Below are positions 23,451 through 35,126 of a stretch of DNA of 64,000 bases, one piece after another. Location of the stretch: positions 245,575,218 through 245,639,217 of the forward strand of contig NC_081406.1 of the NCBI RefSeq assembly GCF_030272615.1, given 5' to 3'. The notes beneath the pieces are model-generated. The model did no database searches. It was not told the origin of the DNA and worked only from the letters and a program-made list of their open reading frames with translations. The DNA is from Cryptomeria japonica. Lineage: Eukaryota > Streptophyta > Pinopsida > Cupressales > Cupressaceae. A program made the position numbers and the translations under genes. Within the stretch, counting starts at the first letter, position 1; every line of letters starts with the position of its first letter.

Positions 23451-24572
23451 TATTGATTTAGATTTTATGTGATGTTATTTCATGCTTTATCTGGGTCTAT
23501 GGTGTATGAGTTTATGTTGTATATCAATGCTTATGATTAATGTTATTTTATGGATCATTATCATGGACTGACACTCTTACCTTATATGTGTGATGTGTTA
23601 TTTATATGTTGCATGTTTGCTAGTGTATGGGGATGCAAGGGGATGATTTTCCTTCACTCACTCCGGTGAGACAGGGAACACCACGATTCTCCTTCATCGG
23701 TGTGTGTACCATGTTTGTATATATATATTTGTCTATATGCACGTGTGGTTCTTTGGTGTAGGATATTGCAGGTACTAGTACCGGGTAGGTACAGGGTATC
23801 GACTCCACTTGGTTTCATAGGTCTGAGCATGCCTTATATGTCAGATGGGAGTGGAGGAGATAGTTGTTGGACCCTAACTTGATTCGCAGTTAGACTCGTG
23901 TGAGTGTTGTCAGTTGGTTGTCTTTCCCGTCTGGCTGGTATGTGAGTCACAGTGCTTTGGTTTGGTCAATTGTGAGTCGTCACTTGATCATCCTTCGTGT
24001 GCGTGTTTTTGTTTATTTAAATGGTTATTTAATTGAATGGATGATGCTATCTTGTGTTGGCATAATTAGTTAATTATTATGCTCAGAGATTATTGATTTA
24101 ATTAAATTAATGATTTTCTAGATTAAATGGTTTAATGGCTTATTTCATTGTTTAAGTTGCATTAATATATTTTGTGGAAGGAAATAAATAATTGCCCAGC
24201 CATTTAAGTGTTAAATGATTATGTTGAAGGAAAGTATTATGGAAAATAGAAAATAAATAAAAAGATTTTCTTTTCACCTTTCCATTTGACTTTTGCATTT
24301 TAATTGTTGGAAAAGAATTGTTTTTGGAAAAGAGAAAATCTGATTGATTTTTACTTTTTAAATAATTTAATCTGATTGGTGGAGAAAACTTTCAACCCAA
24401 AAAGTTTAGGTTGAAATATATTTTCCATATATGCCTGGAAATTCATGGGAATGAGAGACAACATTTTTGGAGAGAAATTTGGAAAACCATTCTGAAGGAG
24501 GAGCTGGAATTCGATTTGGTTTGCAAGGATTGGGATTCTCCATCATTTTGCTTGCTAGTTTGCTTGAAAAAA
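23451..24572. other. AT-rich region, possibly LTR-derived
   Basis: No open frame is recognised. From about 23870 the sequence has the long AT-rich, TTAATTAA-type texture common in plant gypsy LTRs, with a TATA-like run near 24415. No paired end was found. Confidence 0.3.
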
Positions 24573-26125
24573 ACAAGTTGAAAATGACATGCCAAAAATA
24601 GCAAAGCCTTCAAATACCATTTGTAAACAATTTCAACACGAGAAACAAACAAGGGTAAGTTTCAAATCGAAGGAATTTTCTACATCAAAACCTTTGGAAC
24701 TCAGTCACACTGATTTGTGTGGTCCCACAAGGACAAAAAGCTTATAAGGTGAGTATTTGATGATTACTATAGGATGACATGGGTAACATTTATTAAAGAA
24801 AAACCTAAAGTATTAGAGAAGTTTAAGGCATTCAAAGCCTTAGTAGAGAATGAAACAAGGTTGAAGATAAAGTGCCTTAGATCCAATAGGGAAGGAGAAT
24901 TTACATCAAACGAGTTTGAAGAATATTGTGAAAGGTATGGGATAAGAAGAAAATATTCAGCCACAAGAACTCCACAAAAAATGGAGTAATGGAGAGAAAT
25001 AATAGAACCATCCAAGGTATGGCAAGAGCCATGCTTAATGAATCCAAGATAGCTAACACATTTCGGAAATAAGTAGTTCATACAACTATGTACATTTCCA
25101 ACCAAGCTCTAATCAAGGTAAACAACAACAATCCTTATGAACTTTGGAAGGCAAGGCCTATATCAGTCAAGTATTTCAAGGTCTTTTGAAGAAAATGTTA
25201 TATAAGAAGGGATAAGGAATATTTGGGTAAATTTGATTCCATAAGCGATGATAGTATTTTCCTTGGATATTCTACAAGAAGTGAAGCTTACAAGTGCTAT
25301 AACAAGAGACTACACAAAATTGTTGAAAGTGCAAATGTGAAAGTTGACAAAGAATGGAATCAAAAGGAAATAGTACAATATAGTGATCAAAGGAAATCCA
25401 AAAACACCATCAAAGGCACCACCCAAGACACCATGCAAATTTTCTCCAAAGAATCATCTTGAAGATTTGATTATCAAAGACAAATACACATAGATTCAAA
25501 CAAGAAGAAGACTCGCGAATTATAGAGAAGATAATGCAAATCTATATTTTCTTTCCAAAATTGAGTTGAAGAATATTTAAGAGGCAAGTGAAGCCAAATA
25601 ATGGCTATAGAGGAAGAATTGGATCAAATGGAAAATAATGAGACTTGGGAGCTTGTCCCAAGACCTAAGGAAAAAAATGATATTGGAACCAAGTGGGTGA
25701 TTCATAACATGTTGAATGAAGATGGAGAAGTTACAAGGAATAAAGATAGACTTGTATATATAGGCTATGCACAAATTTAAGGAATAAACTTTGAGGAAAT
25801 TTTTGCTCCTATTGCAAGATTAGAGGCAATCAAAATGTTCTTAGCTCTTGCAAGTTTCAAGAATTTTAAGTGTATGATATGGACATCAAATCTTTTCTAA
25901 ATGGAAACCTTGAAGAAGAGGTATTTATTGAACAACCTAAGGGATTCATTCTATTGTAGAATGAGGAATATTTGTGTAGAATGAAGAAAGCCCTTTATAG
26001 ACTAAAGCAAGCTCCAAGGGCTTGGTATTCAAGGTTAGAAAAATATCTCCAAGAGAAAGGCTTCAGAATAGGAATAGTGGATAGCAATTTATATATCAAG
26101 AGTGAAGGATATACATTATTTGATT

Positions 26126-28114
26126 GTTTTTTATTAGGATAAATAGGTTTTGAGGGGACCCGAAACCCCATACAACATGTTTTGAAGGGACCCGAAACCC
26201 TTAGATTTTACAAGGATCTGAAACCCAAAACAGATAGCTGCAAAGGATACATCAAAGATAATCAATAGCAAAAAACCAACCTAGTAGCAAAGAGTAATCA
26301 AAGAAACCTAGCTAGAAAGGGAGAAGGCCAAAGCCTTTCACTAGCACAAGGGTTTTATCAAGGCTCCCTTAACCTTCAATAGATACCAAGGGGTTTTCTA
26401 GGCACCCATAACCTGATTAATGGGTTTTACAAGGCTCCCACAACTTGAATTGGGTTTTGAACTGACTCCCATAACCAACAATATTTTGGGTTTTGAAAGG
26501 GATCCCAAAACCCACAATTTGAAACCATCAGAGAACCACCTTCTAAAAACTAGCTCCCAAACAACAAAACACTTTTTCAACTCCATAAGAAAAAGGACCA
26601 AACAATAACAAGGGTATATCTGGCACCCATAGCCAATCAGGGGTTTCATAGGCTCCCCAAGAAGAAACAACAACAACAGGCCACAAACAAAACTTGTTCC
26701 TAACCAAAACAAAGATTGATCAGATTGGGCCCTTTAAAACTGCTAGCAACTAGCATGTCCAAAAAAAAAAGCGAAGAAACAAACGCAATGGGGTTTTGAA
26801 AGGCTCCCCAAATCTTCGAGTTGGGTTTTGGAAAGGCTCCCAAAACCAACTGGATGAAGCCAACAAACACAAAGAATTGATAGTCACCACCCAACCAACA
26901 AAGCTCATTTCCACCTCAATAGGATAGGGACCCACCTCTATAAGGGCTAAAGAGATGCAGACCATCGGTAGAAAAATCATAGCTTCAAACAACCAAACTA
27001 CATCCAACAACAAAGAAACAAGACCACAAAGCTTAGATGGACAAAAGGGATTGGAAAAGGCTCCCAAACCAATTAACCGAAGAAGAGCAAAAACTAGTCA
27101 AACTCCAAGCAGGAAAGCTCCACCAAAATCTCCACCTCCATAGGAGAAAAGTGATAGAAAATCAACATCAAGGAGAGAAGAATTCAAACAACCAGCCTCG
27201 AAAAACAAGGCAACCAAAAACCCCAACAAATTCCATCCAAAAAAAGTTAGCCCACCACTCTTCCCCTCAATAGAAGAGTGATCCACCTCTATAGGACAGA
27301 CCGAGAAAAGCAGAAAGATGAAAATCTGAACTTCAATAGAGAACCTCTTGAGAAAGATAGAAAAAAGAACACAACCACAACCATCAAGAGGAAACCTAGA
27401 AAAGCATGACTGTAGGGTTGAGCAGATCCCCCACATAGAGGCCCCCTGCAACAACGAAACCCACTCCAAGAGCAGAAGATGGACAAAGAGGAGAGAAGAG
27501 TCCAAGATCCCAAGGAGGAATCGAGCAATTGTAGCTCCACCTGGATCCCAAACTTTCCCCCCACACCTCGATATGAGCAGGGCAAACAAACCTCCCAGAC
27601 AAGGGCACAACACAACCTTACCATACCCACTGCTAAGAACCAGAGAAGCACTTGCACAACATCCAACACAACCACCCATACCAACTACAGAGGAAGACCA
27701 CAACTAGGGAACATCAGATGGGCCACGAGAGAAAGCAACCCAAAGAAAATCTGCCACATCACACTCACCCCTTCTCGCAACAGAGCTAGAGACAACTACA
27801 TCATCGACAAGAACCCGAACAACAATAGCCCTCACACCATATAACACTCCATCCCCAATGCTCACACCTACCACAAAGTTGATCACAACCACCACAGAAA
27901 CTGATCCCACAACAAAACCTCACAAACCAAAGAACCCATCGACACCCACCCTCCACGAAGCGCTTGGTCCGAGTCAAACACAAGACAAAATAACGGCTAC
28001 CATAGCACATAACAACCATTGATAGGCCCCTCTACATTTAGATCCTCGTCTCCTCCCTTTCCTGCATCTTCTCCTGAAACCCTTGCTTCCCCTGCACCTT
28101 GCTTCCACGACCAC
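26126..28114 (-). mobile_element. 1,989-bp insertion in copia RT, LINE-like or non-autonomous
   Basis: It splits the copia RT and is flanked by TGATT at 26121-26125 and 28115-28119. On the minus strand it ends TTTATCCTAATAAAAAAC, a short A-rich 3' tail like a plant LINE or SINE. No RT or transposase motif was found. The longer minus-strand frame at 27098-27703 is low-complexity and probably not coding. Its left 0.95 kb holds a recurrent palindromic motif. It may be a 5'-truncated LINE made mostly of 3' UTR. Confidence 0.6.
26145..27075. repeat. Recurring GGGTTTT...AACCC palindromic motif
   Basis: A degenerate unit of about 25-30 bases, GGGTTTTnnAAGGCTCCCnnAACC, occurs at least twelve times at irregular spacing (for example near 26342, 26387, 26422, 26452, 26486, 26790, 26822 and 27050). 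The best copies are self-complementary, such as GGGTTTTG...CAAAACCC near 26487. Confidence 0.6.
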
Positions 28115-28537
28115 TGATTATTATGGTATATGTTGATAACATAATTTTTGGAGGTGATAGTAATAAGATGTGCTAGGACTTTGCTTCAAATTTGCAAAAG
28201 GAAATTGAGATGTCAATGCTAGGTGAAGTATCTTTCTTTCTTGGTTTGTAAATTTCCCAGTCAAATAAAGGAATTTTCATTTCCCAAATCAAGTATGTTA
28301 AAGAAATGTCGAAGAAGTTTAGAATAGAGGATTACAATCCAATGAGCACTCCCAAGGTTACTTGTTGTAAGTTGAGAAAAAATGATGAATCTCCTACAAC
28401 AAATCAAACTTTGTATACATCCATGGTTGGAAGCTTTCTATATCTAACATCTACAAGGCTAATGTTATGCAAGTAGTTGGTTTAGTGGTAGGATTTCAAG
28501 TAGCTCCAAAGGAAAGCCATGTTAATGTAGTTAAGAG

Positions 28538-29046
28538 TGTTGCCATTGGAGCCTAATCAGAATCAAAGGTTAAATTTTCTCCACTTCTATCAGCGCAGAT
28601 TCCCCCCAATTTATTCAACGGAGGTTTGGGGGTAGCACCCCCAAGATGGGGTCAAGGGGTAGCACCCCTATTGCGCTCCCCTGGACCACACAAATGACTT
28701 TTATTATTTTATAAAGGCACTAGGTGTTATTTTTCTATTAGATGACATATTGTAACCCTATTTTTGTAACTGACATAAGTCTTGATAAAACAACTAAGGG
28801 TTAGGTTTTTCTGTAGAGAATTTTGTAGCATTTTTTTAGTGATTTTGAGATTTCAGGGATTGTTGGTTGTAATTAGTTCGATTTTCTGGATACTAATATT
28901 GGATTCTTTGTTTGGTGGACATAGCTTGAGTTTCGGTGAACCACGTTAAATATTGTTTCTTTGCTGTTATTATTTCTATGTTTTTCATTCCTCTATTTAA
29001 TCTTTATTTGCATATAATTGATATTTTTTGCATGTAATTCCTAACA
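28538..29046. mobile_element. Solo LTR (509 bp) with AAGAG target duplication
   Basis: The element begins TGTTGCCATTGG and ends ATTCCTAACA, with AAGAG on each side (28533-28537 and 29047-29051). Removing it and one AAGAG restores the surrounding copia reading frame across the junction. No internal region is present, so this is a solo LTR left by unequal recombination. A related fragment lies at 30956. Confidence 0.88.
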
Positions 29047-29400
29047 AAGAGAATATTGAAATATTTGAAGGGGACTATGGATTTTGGATTGTGGTATCTG
29101 AGAGGTGAAGATTTGAGTCTTACAACATACATAGATGTGGATTGTGCTAGTAGTATCGATAATAGGAAAAGAACCAGTGGAGGTGCATTCTTTCTTAATG
29201 ATTGTCTAGTATCTTGGCTTAGCAAGAAATAAGTATCAGTTTTACTATCTACAATAGAGGAATAATATATAGCAGCAAAAACATGTTGTACACAAATTAT
29301 ATGGATGAAATTGACATCAAAAGAGATTAAGGTTGAGTATATGTAACATGTACTAAACTATGCAAATGAAATTACAACTCTTACAACTTTTGGAAAGAAG

Positions 29401-30549
29401 ATAGGAAAGGAAACTTGCGACTTTTTTTTTTTGTATTTACAATAATAAACTAAACAGAAACTTGAATGTTAAATAACATACTTGATTTTGAATAAAGATC
29501 TAATCTACGTTCATAAATAATTGATACAAATGAAAGTTCTATCTTTCCAAATTGAAATAGTAGAGAGGTTTAAAGGCTACATTTTCCAGATGCTCATTCT
29601 AATCTTTATATAACTTTACCATATATTTGGAAGAGGGAAAGTATCATCAAGGTTCTTTCCCACCCAACCACAGACTTGCTAGTCCCCCATGCCATATCCA
29701 ACTAGATTGGCCCAACCCTTCACATAGAGGTAATGAGAAGTTGAACTCATGCCATCTGAGATTGGTTTATAATCCTACACAGCTCCCTAGTCGGTCATAC
29801 AATAAAGGCTACCCCTAACTAGTATGATCTCTAACTGGGGTGTACATCTAGACTATTGAACTGATCGACATTCTTTGACTTGAGCATCACCTTGGCCAAA
29901 GGTTTTCGCTTAGTTGCAATCACACCAAGGCATGAAGTCATTATTCCACCCTACTCGGTAGCAACTTGGTTTCATAGGACATAGATCCACTTATGAGGGT
30001 ACTGAATATGGCTGACCATTAAAACATAACACATGGTGAATTTTACCAAACATAAATTAATCAAGAATAACAACAGTCAAGGATTTTCCTAAGAATGACA
30101 GTTGAATATAATGCTCGGTTCCCATCCTCATCCTGAGATTTAGGCCATATTATGCCTCATTGTTTTAAGTTCCTTTCTAGTTCCATTCTTCCAAGTTTGA
30201 ATTGTAATACCTTCCTTAGTTTGAAGAAGGAAAGACAAGCTCTAGAGCTGTTTTCTCTCTTCTACACTTTATGTTTCTATTTTTTGCATATTAAAAATGA
30301 TCTTGTTGTTGTTGCAAAATTTAAGTGCATTTATTCAATTTTTAATAAGCCAAACTACATTTATGAATGCTGAGATCTACTCCACCCTATTTTACTTCAT
30401 CGAACTAAGTTAAGCTAACGACTCAGCCCCTAGAAGTTATTCTCAAGATTATATAAGCAACTAACACAGTTGTTGGACAATTTTCCCATTTCATAATTAC
30501 TTGAATAGATTAAACATAAAGGTTCATTCCAGTGAATCAATACCAAAGA
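29401..30549. other. No gene recognised
   Basis: Contains a T-run near 29426 and otherwise ordinary AT-rich DNA with short frames of no family resemblance (for example 30152-30373). Confidence 0.4.
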
Positions 30550-31465
30550 AATGGGACTCGGGACTTAGACCCGATTTGACGAGGCCTACTCGTCTCGAGA
30601 CTCGGAGTCAAAACTCGGTGTAGTCTGGACTGGACTCGGCAAAGTGAAAAACTCAATAAATTTAGAGTTTTTTAAGGATTTAAAACTTGTTTCATGCACC
30701 CTTTATTAAATACACCTTAAAGACACAATAACATCATCAAATAGAAGCTAATTTGATTACATACACAAGTATAGATCAATCACATAAGCATAAACACAAA
30801 TTGTAGCTGAAGGAAATAACAAACATAGGTATAAAAATATTGTCAAATGTATACAATATTACAAAACTCATGGAATAAAAAATGCATGTCATCATATGAT
30901 CAAATAAGATGCAAACTCTTCCTTTCCAACTCTTGTTGCACCAAATGAAAGTATATGTTGTTATATGGAGCCTAATCAGACTCAGAGGTTAAAATTTACC
31001 TACTTTTATCAATGCAGTTACCCCACTAATTTTATGACGGGGGTTTGGTGGCAGTGCCCCCAAGTTGGGGTCAAGGCCATTATTTAATAAAGGTGTCAGG
31101 TGTTATGTTTCTATTGTTTCTCCTCACAACTCACTTTTCTCCTCCTATTTTGCCAAATGAATGAAATGAAGTTCACTTTTAGGGGCAAAGCAAAATATAA
31201 ATAAAAAAAAAAGTTAAAAACATTTAAAACATGTTTTTTTTGTGTCTTTAAGTTGCCTTATGCCGACCGAGTTTCGCGAGTCTTGACTCCCAAACTTGAT
31301 GATTTTAGGCGAGTTTGGAAGATGGCGATTTTGGGTGATTTTTGGGACCAAACTCATCCGAGTCCGAGTCCGAGCCCAGTAGACTCGGCGACCCTCACTC
31401 GACTCGAGAATCGTCCAAACTCCACGATTTTGGATGATTCTCGTGTCTCTGCTCAATACTCTTGA
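30550..31465. mobile_element. Possible non-autonomous DNA element with inverted ends
   Basis: Both ends are rich in ACTCGG/CCGAGT blocks in opposite orientation: 30550-30640 reads 'actcggagtcaaaactcgg', and 31240-31400 carries the complement of related blocks. The inside lacks coding capacity and contains a solo-LTR-type fragment. No target duplication or exact terminal repeat was established. Confidence 0.3.
30956..31125. mobile_element. Truncated copy of the 28538 LTR family
   Basis: Starting TGTTGTTATATGGAGCC, it aligns with the first ~200 bases of the solo LTR at 28538, including 'ggagcctaatcaga', 'cccccaag.tggggtcaagg' and 'gg.gtta.gtttctatt'-type blocks. It then stops matching. The two copies show this LTR family is dispersed locally. 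Confidence 0.7.
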
Positions 31466-32560
31466 ATCTTCTAAGCCTAATTTTTTCCAACTCTCCTTTC
31501 TATATACTCACTACGACTGAACTAAATTTTCAATCTTGACAATCTGTTTAAGTTCTTCTTGAATGTATTTAAAATATGAATACAACCCCAAGAATTATAA
31601 GGGTTTAATGCAGTCAATACACAGTTCGCATATGCCAAACTATATTGGTTATGTCTGCAAACATTTCATGAATTCACAACTATATTGTATATTTCTTTGT
31701 GTACTTATTTTTCCCTATTTTCAAAATAAGAATAGCCGTTCTATATATTTCTTTATGCATTTATCAAATGAGATTAATTTCACAACCATGTATAGGGAAA
31801 AACCGAAAGTATTAAAGTAAATTTCTCTTATCTTATTCTTTCTTAATTCAAACTCATAAAGAGGAAATATATGTACAAGCCTTACTAGGCTTAATCAATG
31901 TAACATTACCTAGAAAGTTGAAGAGTTGCATTGATGAGTCTTTCGGAGCAGCTGACTACTTTTGAGTGTACTTTCTAGCTTCTACGGAGAGGCTTTCAGC
32001 TTCTAGAAACAAAAATCTTTCTCCAATTATGTCCGTTGTTGTCTAACTAGGAGAATTCGTTATTATATTTGAGGAGATCTTGTAGATCTCAAAACATATT
32101 CCAATAATCCGAAAAAGTGTTCTATAGATTTCGGAAAATAAAACTATATACTTTCACATATGCGACGGTTTTATTCATTTCAGCCTCGTTACATTAAATA
32201 TTAATTTCAATGCATTCCAAACAAAATGGGAGGCATGTCATGTTTTCTGACTTGCCACCACAGAGGTTTCATAATTCATACTATTCCCTTAATCTTCAAC
32301 CCGATGTAGATATCTATACCGATATTGAGTTGGCACCCAAAAATATCGCACCTTTGTAAATAACATAGCAAATACTTGACATATGGCTTTTATTCCCAAG
32401 CCCAATAAAATTATTTTATGCTTAATAATAACATAATCTCACGTTAAAAACCAAAGCCTCCAGAATATGGTTATTATATTTTAACCATAATAAGACTCGG
32501 CCAAAGTATTTCCATTAATAGACCTTACATTGCAAGGGAAAGAACATTTGGTTACACACA
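31466..32560. other. No gene recognised
   Basis: AT-rich DNA. The end near 32430-32560 resembles LTR-type sequence on the reverse strand, but no partner end was found. Confidence 0.35.
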
Positions 32561-32564
32561 CACA

Positions 32565-33030
32565 TATATAAAATCTATGTATATATGTCTATGCAAGGAC
32601 ACATACATATGTATTATCTATGTCCGGAATACTTACATATATGTACTTACATATACATGTATTCATTTACAATATATACATGTATATATGTATACATATA
32701 TATTTATACATATATACATATACACACACATATATGTATTAATATGTATATATATGTATATGTATTAATATGTATATATATGTATATCTGTATATATGTA
32801 TATATATGTATATGTATGTATGTATATATGTATATATATATATGTGTGTGTATGTATGTATGTATATATGTATGTGTATATATATATGTATATATGTATG
32901 TATATATGTAAATATTTATGTATATATGTATATATGTATGTGTGTATATGTATATATGTATGTGTGTGTATATATATGTATACATATATACATACATATA
33001 GCTACACACACACACACACACATGCAAGCA
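32565..33030. repeat. TA/TG microsatellite (~465 bp)
   Basis: A long array of TATATG/TATG/TATA units ends in a CA run near 33006-33022. Open frames here (Tyr/Ile/Met or Tyr/Ile/His repeats) are artefacts of the repeat. Similar non-repetitive blocks flank the array: 'tatgtccggaatacttacat' at about 32620 and again at 33039. Confidence 0.9.
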
Positions 33031-33083
33031 CACATACTATGTCCGGAATACTTACATATACATGTATTCATTTACTATATATA

Positions 33084-34401
33084 TGTTGGATACCAGTACT
33101 GCGAGGATATGTTGTTGTCATTGATGTCAACATATTCCTATGTCTTGGTGTTGTTGAGAGTTGTTTGGTGTTCCAATGATTGCACTGGGTTGATATGGAT
33201 GGTTTATCTGTTTGGGATGCTGGAATACTTCATTCCTTATTGTATTGTTTTCAGTGATCCAAAAGATTGCTTGATCATATTATTTGATCTAGTTTGTAGT
33301 TCAGTCTTTCTGTGCAGTGGTTGGCAGAGTTTGGTGTTTGATCCGGTGAGCTCTGATATGATCATATCTTTGGCTGTGGATTTGGGAAGATGTTTTTTAT
33401 GTTAATGTGTATCCTCCGTTCAGATGGTTCATGATTTGGTGCTCCACAAGTTAATTTCTAGTTCAGATTGCTATTGTTGAGTGTTCCTGTGAGTTAGCGT
33501 ATTGATTGATGAAGATTTGAATAAGTGGTGTTGGTACAACTATTGCAGATGGTTCTAATGTGCTTGTTGGTGTTTCTCAATCATGTCCTATTTGTTTTGG
33601 TGGTCCGCATTGATCCTTGTGCGCGTTCTTGGTGATTTTGTTGATCCGGTGATATTCTTCGTGTTATGCGGTATTCTTGGTGGTGTAGCGTGTTGAAGTT
33701 GATCTTGGCAAGATTTTCGGTGGTGATGCATGTTTGGAGATTTGATTTAGGTCCATGCTATGTCATGTATATCATTATATTGGTCTGCTGGTTCACATAT
33801 GTATTGTGTGATGTAATTTTGTAATTAAGGTTGAGGGTTTGGCCGACCTTGTAGTCAAGTTGATGAATTGTATAAATAGGTGGTATAGTCATGTAATTTT
33901 GGTATCGATGTTGTGTCTGCATTATCAAAGAGTTGGGTATGTGTGCATAAGTGAATTTATTCTTCGGTGTGGTGAATTGAGTAGAGATTATTGTAGGGCA
34001 GACAAATGCGCTTAACTGAAACTGTCATCAAGCATTGGTAGATGCTATAATTGCAGTTCATGTAATCTGGATTGTACTCTGAATCTAATTGTAAGGTAGT
34101 GACTCTTCCCTTAGGTTGGAGTTTGAGCAATGAGCTCTACACAGTGTGCCTAAATGCATGTGCATTCCACATTGTAATATTTTCACATACTACTATAGAG
34201 TATCATCTTATTGTGGGTAGGTTCCCACTGTGGTTTTTCCCTTAACCGAGTTTTCCACGTCAAAATCTTGGTGTTATGTGTGTTGGTACTATTGTGTTTA
34301 TCTTTATTCTTGCTGCAGTTATTTAGATCTGAAATTGTGCTTAATTTGATTAAAACTAATTCACCCCCCCTCTCAGTTTTCCTTCTTGGTTGATGCTAAC
34401 A
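33084..34401 (+). repeat. 5' LTR of the 33-kb copia element
   Basis: 1,318 bp with TG...CA ends. A TATA box, TATAAATAGG near 33870, marks the promoter and the plus orientation. Confidence 0.85.
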
Positions 34402-34560
34402 ATATATATATATATGCATGAGCTATATGAAATTTACTTACATAAAAAGAATAATAAGAACATTAATAATAATAATAATTTAGCTTGAAAAACCTATTCC
34501 AAAACAAGATTAGAGAAACCCTATAAAGTATCATGGTGGAGCAAAGAAACAAGAGCAGAG

Positions 34561-34760
34561 AAAGAAGCTGATTTCATGGTGGAGCATACTATAAAGTATC
34601 ATTTCTTGAGGGAGAAGGTTAGTGATGAGGAAGTTAGATCTTTGAATTTGTATCTACAAATGATTAGATTGAAGATATTTTCATTAAGCCTTTGCTTGCA
34701 GTTACATTTGTTTATTTGAGAGACAAGTTAGGGGTTTCTGCCCCTCTTGTTGAGAACTAG
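34561..34760 (+). pseudogene. Copia RNase H C-terminal remnant
   Basis: In two frames the sequence matches the last part of copia pol, including IKYHFLREKVSDEEV and, after a shift, DIFIKPL and YLRDKLGV, ending at a TAG. A stop and a frameshift are visible. It shows which superfamily the element belongs to. Confidence 0.75.
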
Positions 34761-35112
34761 ATGCATGAAGTTGCATCAATCTAGTGGATGTAAGAGCCTT
34801 ATCTTTTTATCTGGGCTGATGAGTTGGTATTGCTACTCAGCCACAGTAGTCAGTGTGTGTTTTTTATTTTCAGTTGTGGGTTTATCCTAAGGGGGAGATT
34901 GTCCTTCTCAGAGGATGAATTTTGGGAGAGAGAGCATGATTTGTATTTTGTCTTTGGCATTGTTGTCAAAGGGGGAGAGAGTCATGTAAAAAACTGGTTT
35001 ATCTTTGGAGCTTTGCTATGCATGATCTTAGAGGGAGTTTGTTGCAGATTGTTGGTGTTGATATATTTCTTTTGCATTGATTATTTTTCACATTCATATG
35101 TTGCCATCAATG

Positions 35113-35126
35113 TCAAAGGGGGAAAT
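35113..35126 (+). promoter_or_regulatory. Polypurine tract of the 33-kb copia element
   Basis: CAAAGGGGGAAAT directly abuts the TGTTGG start of the 3' LTR, the usual position of the plus-strand primer. A similar purine run, AAAGGGGGAGA, also occurs near 34970. Confidence 0.75.

Larger units (their letters stand above)
24573..29400 (+). mobile_element. Ty1/copia relic with two nested insertions
   Basis: Plus-strand pol fragments appear in copia order. The integrase is at 24573-25440 (LELSHTDLCGPTRT, CLRSNREGEFTSNEFEEYC). The reverse transcriptase is at 25600-26125 (NNETWELVPRP, GTKWV, LYRLKQAPRAWYS) and resumes at 28115 with a YVDN box in place of YVDD. The RNase H region (LYLTSTR, then after a gap RTSGGAFFL, SWLSKK) runs to about 29330. 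The pol is interrupted at 26126-28114 and 28538-29046 by other elements. Many stops and shifts disable it. No LTRs of its own are visible. Confidence 0.85.

Noticed and set aside
27098-27703. 201-codon minus-strand frame in the 26-28 kb insertion
   Set aside because: Leu/Gly/Phe/Cys-rich low-complexity product, with overlapping open frames on both strands and no recognisable domain. More likely transposon untranslated sequence.
32577-33405. Long Tyr/Ile/Met-rich frames on both strands
   Set aside because: They translate a TATG/TATA microsatellite. Several frames stay open at once because the repeat lacks stops.
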